Under the pieces are notes generated by a model. It was not told the DNA's origin, did not search any database, and was given only the letters and a program-made list of their open reading frames with translations. Positions 14,822 through 17,530 of a DNA stretch of 17,530 nucleotides are shown piece by piece. A program made the translations under genes and the position numbers. The stretch spans positions 1-17,530 of the forward strand of contig NBLS01000010.1 in the NCBI GenBank assembly GCA_002084385.1, written 5' to 3'. Numbering within the stretch: position 1 is the first letter of the stretch; each line of letters starts with the position of its first letter. Origin of the DNA: Desulfobacteraceae bacterium 4572_19. GTDB taxonomy: Bacteria; Desulfobacterota; Desulfobacteria; Desulfobacterales; NBLS01.

Positions 14822-17104
14822 CTATTGCTGCTTGGTGTTGTTAGTATCAGATTGGGAATCTATCCATGTTGTGTGGAAACGCACGGTTCCGGTAGGGTGG
14901 GAAATTAAACCGCGAACCTCTTCAAGTCGTCCGGTCATTTGCTGCTTGTGGTATAAATGAACCCATGGTGCTAATTCCCGTATGCGTTCCTGAGCTTTTT
15001 TATAAAGTTCGGTGCGTTTTTGCTTGTCGGAAATTTTTTGGGCTTTAAGTAAAATTGTATGGAGCGTTTTATCTTTTAAAAATGCACGGTTTGAAGCTTT
15101 GCCTTTGATAGTATTGTCTTCGTCAAATAAAACATAAAGAAAGTTGTCAGGATCACCATTGTCACCATACCAATTTAATTTTGCCAGTTGATGTTCACCT
15201 GATTTTACTCCCTTAAAAAAAGTTTTAGGTTCTTTTATTTTAACCTTTAAGGTTACCCCAATTTTCTTTAAATTAGCTTCAAGGAGTTTTGCAAATTGTC
15301 TGTTTTCAACTTTATCTAAAATCCAAAAATCTATTTCAAAACCCTTTGCATATCCAGCTTTTTCAAGAAGAGCTTTTGCTTTTTTTACATCATATTCATA
15401 ATCATGAATATTTGAGTTGTGTCCCCACATTGAAGGAGGTAATGCTGTTGTGGATACAATGGCAAATCCTTTATAAATATTATTAATTAGATTTTTTTTA
15501 TCAATAGCATAGTTAATTGCTTTTCTAACATCAAGGTTATTAAATGGTTCTTTTTCTGTGTTCATTGCAAGATAACCAACGTGCATTACAGGAGATAGTA
15601 ATAAATGCCCGTTAGAAAGAGATTCTACGTTCAAAGCAGTTTCTGTATTAAAATTTCCCAGCACGTTTACTTTACCTGATTTAAACTCTTTAAATAAATC
15701 AGACTTGTCCAATGCCAAAAAAACCAACTCATCAAGATAAGCTTGCGTATTCCAGTATTTTTTATTCTTTTTTAAGGTTAATTTTTTATCTTTCCATGAA
15801 ATAAATTGAAAAGGACCTGTTCCAACCGGATTTTTCCCGATATTATTTTTGTGTTTTTTTAATGCATCAGGGCTTATGATGCGGGACGCAGCGGGCATCG
15901 CAAGATTATATAAAAAAGGAGTGTAGGGTTGGCTAAGTAGAATTTCAACGGTGTAGTCATTGATTGCGGTTATCTCTTTTACATTTTTAAAGGTAAAGTC
16001 AGCATACCCAAAATCTTTTCTATAAAGTGGATGTTTAGGCTCAAGTTGTCGCTTAAAATTATATACAACCGCATCTGCATTAAATGGAGTACCATCATGA
16101 AAAACTACATTTTTACGAAGGTTAAATGTCCATTTTTTCTTATCCTCTGAAGAAAACCATGATACTGCAAGAGCAGGTTCAATCTCGGTGGAATTGTCTT
16201 TATAGCGAACGAGACCTTCGTAAATATTATCAATTGCTTTAAAAGAAGTAAGGTCAGTTGCCATTGCAGGATCAAGGGTTATTATATCTCTTTTTTGGGC
16301 AAAAACAACTTTCATTTTTTTATCTTTTATTAAAGAGGGTTTCCAATCTTTTTGATTATATTTACTTAGAATTTTTTTCAATTCTCCGGAATTTCTCAGT
16401 TTTTGAATTCCTTTTGAAAAAATTTCGGCATATTTTGTTGAATTTTGTCCGGCAGGAGAAAAGGCAATATATATTTTTTTTTCGTTTCCAATGGTTCCCC
16501 TGTTTATAATACAATTAGCTTTTTTCCCATATTGTTGTATTTCCCAGGGTATTACTGATGAATTTCCAATTAATACATCTATACGATTATTGATAAGTTT
16601 TTTTAGGTTACGTTTTTCTGAATTAAACCCTGTAATTAAATCAATAAAATGGCTATTTTTATTTTGATTAAAATATTTGCGGATTTCATAATTATAAGTA
16701 TAATTAAATGTACCCCCAAGTCTTATATTTTTCAAAGAGTTTATTCCAACAAAACGCCATTTTGTTCCTTTTTTAACATAAAAGGTGTCATATGTGGAAC
16801 CTAATGACTCTTTAGGGAAAATAAAATTCGGAGCATCAGTTATACTTACGGGTAAAATAGCATCTAATTTATTATTTTTTACCATTCGCAAACTTCGTTT
16901 TTTTGGTAAAATTTTGTATTTAATAGCCACACCTTCAGCCTCAAAAATAATTTTTATAATTTCCACCATGTAACCTGGAAATTTAGAATTTCCTTCACCA
17001 ATGAATGGTGGAAAATAAGACGATCCAATTTTGATTGTTTGGCCTGCCTGCACTGTTGTCGCAATAAAAAACAAAAGTATTCCCGTAATAAATAATTTTT
17101 TCAT
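14822..17104 (-). CDS. Secreted fusion of a family-3 and a family-5 solute-binding protein
   Basis: The 760-residue product has a signal peptide (1-20, cleavage likely after VQA). Residues about 22-255 form a complete SBP_bac_3 (amino-acid/ectoine type) domain: IKIGSSYFPPF start, GYMVEIIK, and a final helix ending LKKILSKYN. From about 264 to 745 follows an SBP_bac_5 (oligopeptide/dipeptide/nickel type) domain, with the signature WTFNLRKNVVFHDGTPFNAD. Normally these are separate proteins feeding different ABC transporters. Here the second domain lacks its own signal peptide, and the linker is only about 10 residues (WKPSLIKDKK). No permease or transporter ATPase is nearby. The downstream partner is an archaeal-type ATPase, not an ABC ATPase. 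It may be a periplasmic sensor or scavenger. Alternatively the fusion arose by one of the deletions common in this window. A GAAGGGA site lies somewhat far upstream of the ATG. Confidence 0.9.
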   Translation of the reverse strand: MKKLFITGILLFFIATTVQAGQTIKIGSSYFPPFIGEGNSKFPGYMVEIIKIIFEAEGVAIKYKILPKKRSLRMVKNNKLDAILPVSITDAPNFIFPKESLGSTYDTFYVKKGTKWRFVGINSLKNIRLGGTFNYTYNYEIRKYFNQNKNSHFIDLITGFNSEKRNLKKLINNRIDVLIGNSSVIPWEIQQYGKKANCIINRGTIGNEKKIYIAFSPAGQNSTKYAEIFSKGIQKLRNSGELKKILSKYNQKDWKPSLIKDKKMKVVFAQKRDIITLDPAMATDLTSFKAIDNIYEGLVRYKDNSTEIEPALAVSWFSSEDKKKWTFNLRKNVVFHDGTPFNADAVVYNFKRQLEPKHPLYRKDFGYADFTFKNVKEITAINDYTVEILLSQPYTPFLYNLAMPAASRIISPDALKKHKNNIGKNPVGTGPFQFISWKDKKLTLKKNKKYWNTQAYLDELVFLALDKSDLFKEFKSGKVNVLGNFNTETALNVESLSNGHLLLSPVMHVGYLAMNTEKEPFNNLDVRKAINYAIDKKNLINNIYKGFAIVSTTALPPSMWGHNSNIHDYEYDVKKAKALLEKAGYAKGFEIDFWILDKVENRQFAKLLEANLKKIGVTLKVKIKEPKTFFKGVKSGEHQLAKLNWYGDNGDPDNFLYVLFDEDNTIKGKASNRAFLKDKTLHTILLKAQKISDKQKRTELYKKAQERIRELAPWVHLYHKQQMTGRLEEVRGLISHPTGTVRFHTTWIDSQSDTNNTKQQ

Positions 17105-17171
17105 GCTACCACATCCCTTCTCTTGATATTAGGGGGCTCCCTCAAATTTAGGGGCTCTTTAATAAATAATT

Positions 17172-17285
17172 TAAACGTTGATATGTTTAATTACATTATG
17201 TTGTGAAAGCTCAAAATACGATAGTATTCCTATGCTTTCACAACGTAACTCAAATCAGGGTCTCTCAACACTTAATAAATATTAT
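17172..17285 (+). repeat. Repeat family 2, copy E2, abutting copy D of family 1
   Basis: The best-preserved copy of family 2. GTTGTGAAAGC (17200-17210) and GCTTTCACAAC (17234-17244) are perfect 11-bp arms. Inside the loop a second stem, AATAC/GTATT (17215-17219 with 17224-17228), sits around GATA. The outer flanks (AACGTTGATATGTTTAATTAC and GTAACTCAAATCAGGG...CTCAACACTT) are also loosely complementary. It shares AAAATACGATAGTA with copy E1. Just upstream of the SBP gene (17105-17160), AGGGGGCTC and TAGGGGCTC form a short direct repeat. Confidence 0.8.
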
Positions 17286-17287
17286 TA

Positions 17288-17360
17288 GTAAGCGTTCACA
17301 AACACCTCATCTTCGCATAAACAGCTTGTCATATATAGGACAACTATTATATGACAAGCT
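17288..17360 (-). repeat. Palindromic repeat family 1, copy D (partial, inverted), at the 3' end of the ydbL-like gene
   Basis: Reads GTAAGCGTTCACAAACACCTCATCTTCGC... on the plus strand, which is the reverse complement of the right half of copies B and C. It holds one outer arm, the inner stem AGCTTGTCATATA/TATATGACAAGCT (one side longer than the other) and the loop, and lacks the GTAACCG module. Its truncated end overlaps the TAA stop codon of the neighbouring gene. Compared with copy C both stem strands have changed together (GGC/GCC to GTC/GAC), so base pairing is kept. It would form a stable hairpin directly behind the stop codon. Confidence 0.9.
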
Positions 17361-17530
17361 TATTTTTTATACCATTTTCCAGTTATATCCTGAAGCCATT
17401 GCCCATGTAAAGCTTTATTTACAATTTGATTTGCCCGGCTTTTGCCTACTACCACGGCACTTGTGTTTTGTTTTCTTGAAATTGCTTCGTAAACTGCTTT
17501 ACGGTCTTTGTTTTCCGCAGCTACAACGTC
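17360..17530 (-). CDS. 3' end of a YdbL/DUF1318-family protein gene (start outside window)
   Basis: The last 56 residues of a minus-strand gene are present: AAENKDRKAVYEAISRKQNT, then VVVGKSRANQIVNKA and the closing GQWLQDITGKWYKK. The pattern of a basic helix, an AVGK-like motif and a terminal W-x(7-8)-W-x-K-K is typical of the C-terminus of YdbL/DUF1318 proteins, small periplasmic proteins usually encoded beside YnbE and an AsmA-like YdbH protein. The function is not well defined; in enterobacteria the neighbours are implicated in phospholipid transport across the envelope. The natural C-terminus seems complete. The stop codon overlaps the end of repeat copy D. Confidence 0.65.
   Translation of the reverse strand, partial: DVVAAENKDRKAVYEAISRKQNTSAVVVGKSRANQIVNKALHGQWLQDITGKWYKK

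Noticed and set aside
126..17360. CRISPR array
   Set aside because: The repeats are few, far apart, palindromic and of different lengths; there is no regular repeat-spacer pattern and no cas gene.
1..17530. tRNA, rRNA or known riboswitch
   Set aside because: I found no cloverleaf with a GTTCGAATC-like T-loop and no rRNA sequence. The GTTCAC words belong to the dispersed repeats.

Overview
The window is AT-rich, and every gene I can support lies on the minus strand. It looks like a strictly Gram-negative, respiring bacterium, most likely a Desulfobacterales-type deltaproteobacterium. That placement is inference. It rests on a B-type succinate dehydrogenase/fumarate reductase (sdhC-sdhA-sdhB), the neighbourhood lysS-lolC-lolD-bamA, a BamA with an extra N-terminal periplasmic domain, an archaeal-type AAA ATPase, and a remnant of a caspase-like protease.

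Layout in the direction of transcription, from high to low coordinates. First comes the 3' end of a YdbL/DUF1318-like gene (17360-17530), then two stacked repeats. Next is a two-gene unit: a 760-residue secreted protein with a family-3 solute-binding domain joined to a family-5 (peptide-type) one, followed 9 nt later by an archaeal-type ATPase. A relic of a caspase-like gene follows. A type II restriction-modification pair comes next (beta-class methyltransferase, then a putative PD-(D/E)XK nuclease with an SVK motif, ATGA overlap). Then sdhCAB, a pilC/gspF-like gene broken by an internal deletion, lysS (broken), lolC (broken), lolD and bamA.

Two patterns dominate. (1) A family of about 156-bp palindromic elements (copies at 126-226, 4909-5064, 11460-11616, 17288-17360, plus a degenerate arm near 10776-10810) sits on or within a few bases of the stop codons of bamA, lysS, the nuclease gene, the ydbL-like gene and sdhC. 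Two full copies end only 20-35 nt before the next start codon. In bamA the element has replaced the natural C-terminus, including the terminal aromatic residue of the beta-signal. A second repeat family (2993-3134, 7859-7928, 17172-17285) and a 111-bp element with 26-bp inverted ends (6598-6708) fill other gaps. (2) Between 3.98 and 6.95 kb, three housekeeping genes (lolC, lysS, pilC) have clean internal deletions. Both gene ends are kept but about 35-85 codons are missing, and the reading frame changes at each junction. A further join fuses the 3' part of lolC directly to the start of lolD. This is either real gene decay in a repeat-rich genome or an assembly artefact. Since lysS and lolC are normally essential, that must be settled by read mapping.

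Working picture: the restriction-modification, ATPase and solute-binding genes form an accessory block next to core respiration and envelope genes. The repeats occupy the spaces between co-directional genes, where they could act as terminators or processing sites, or even supply promoters.
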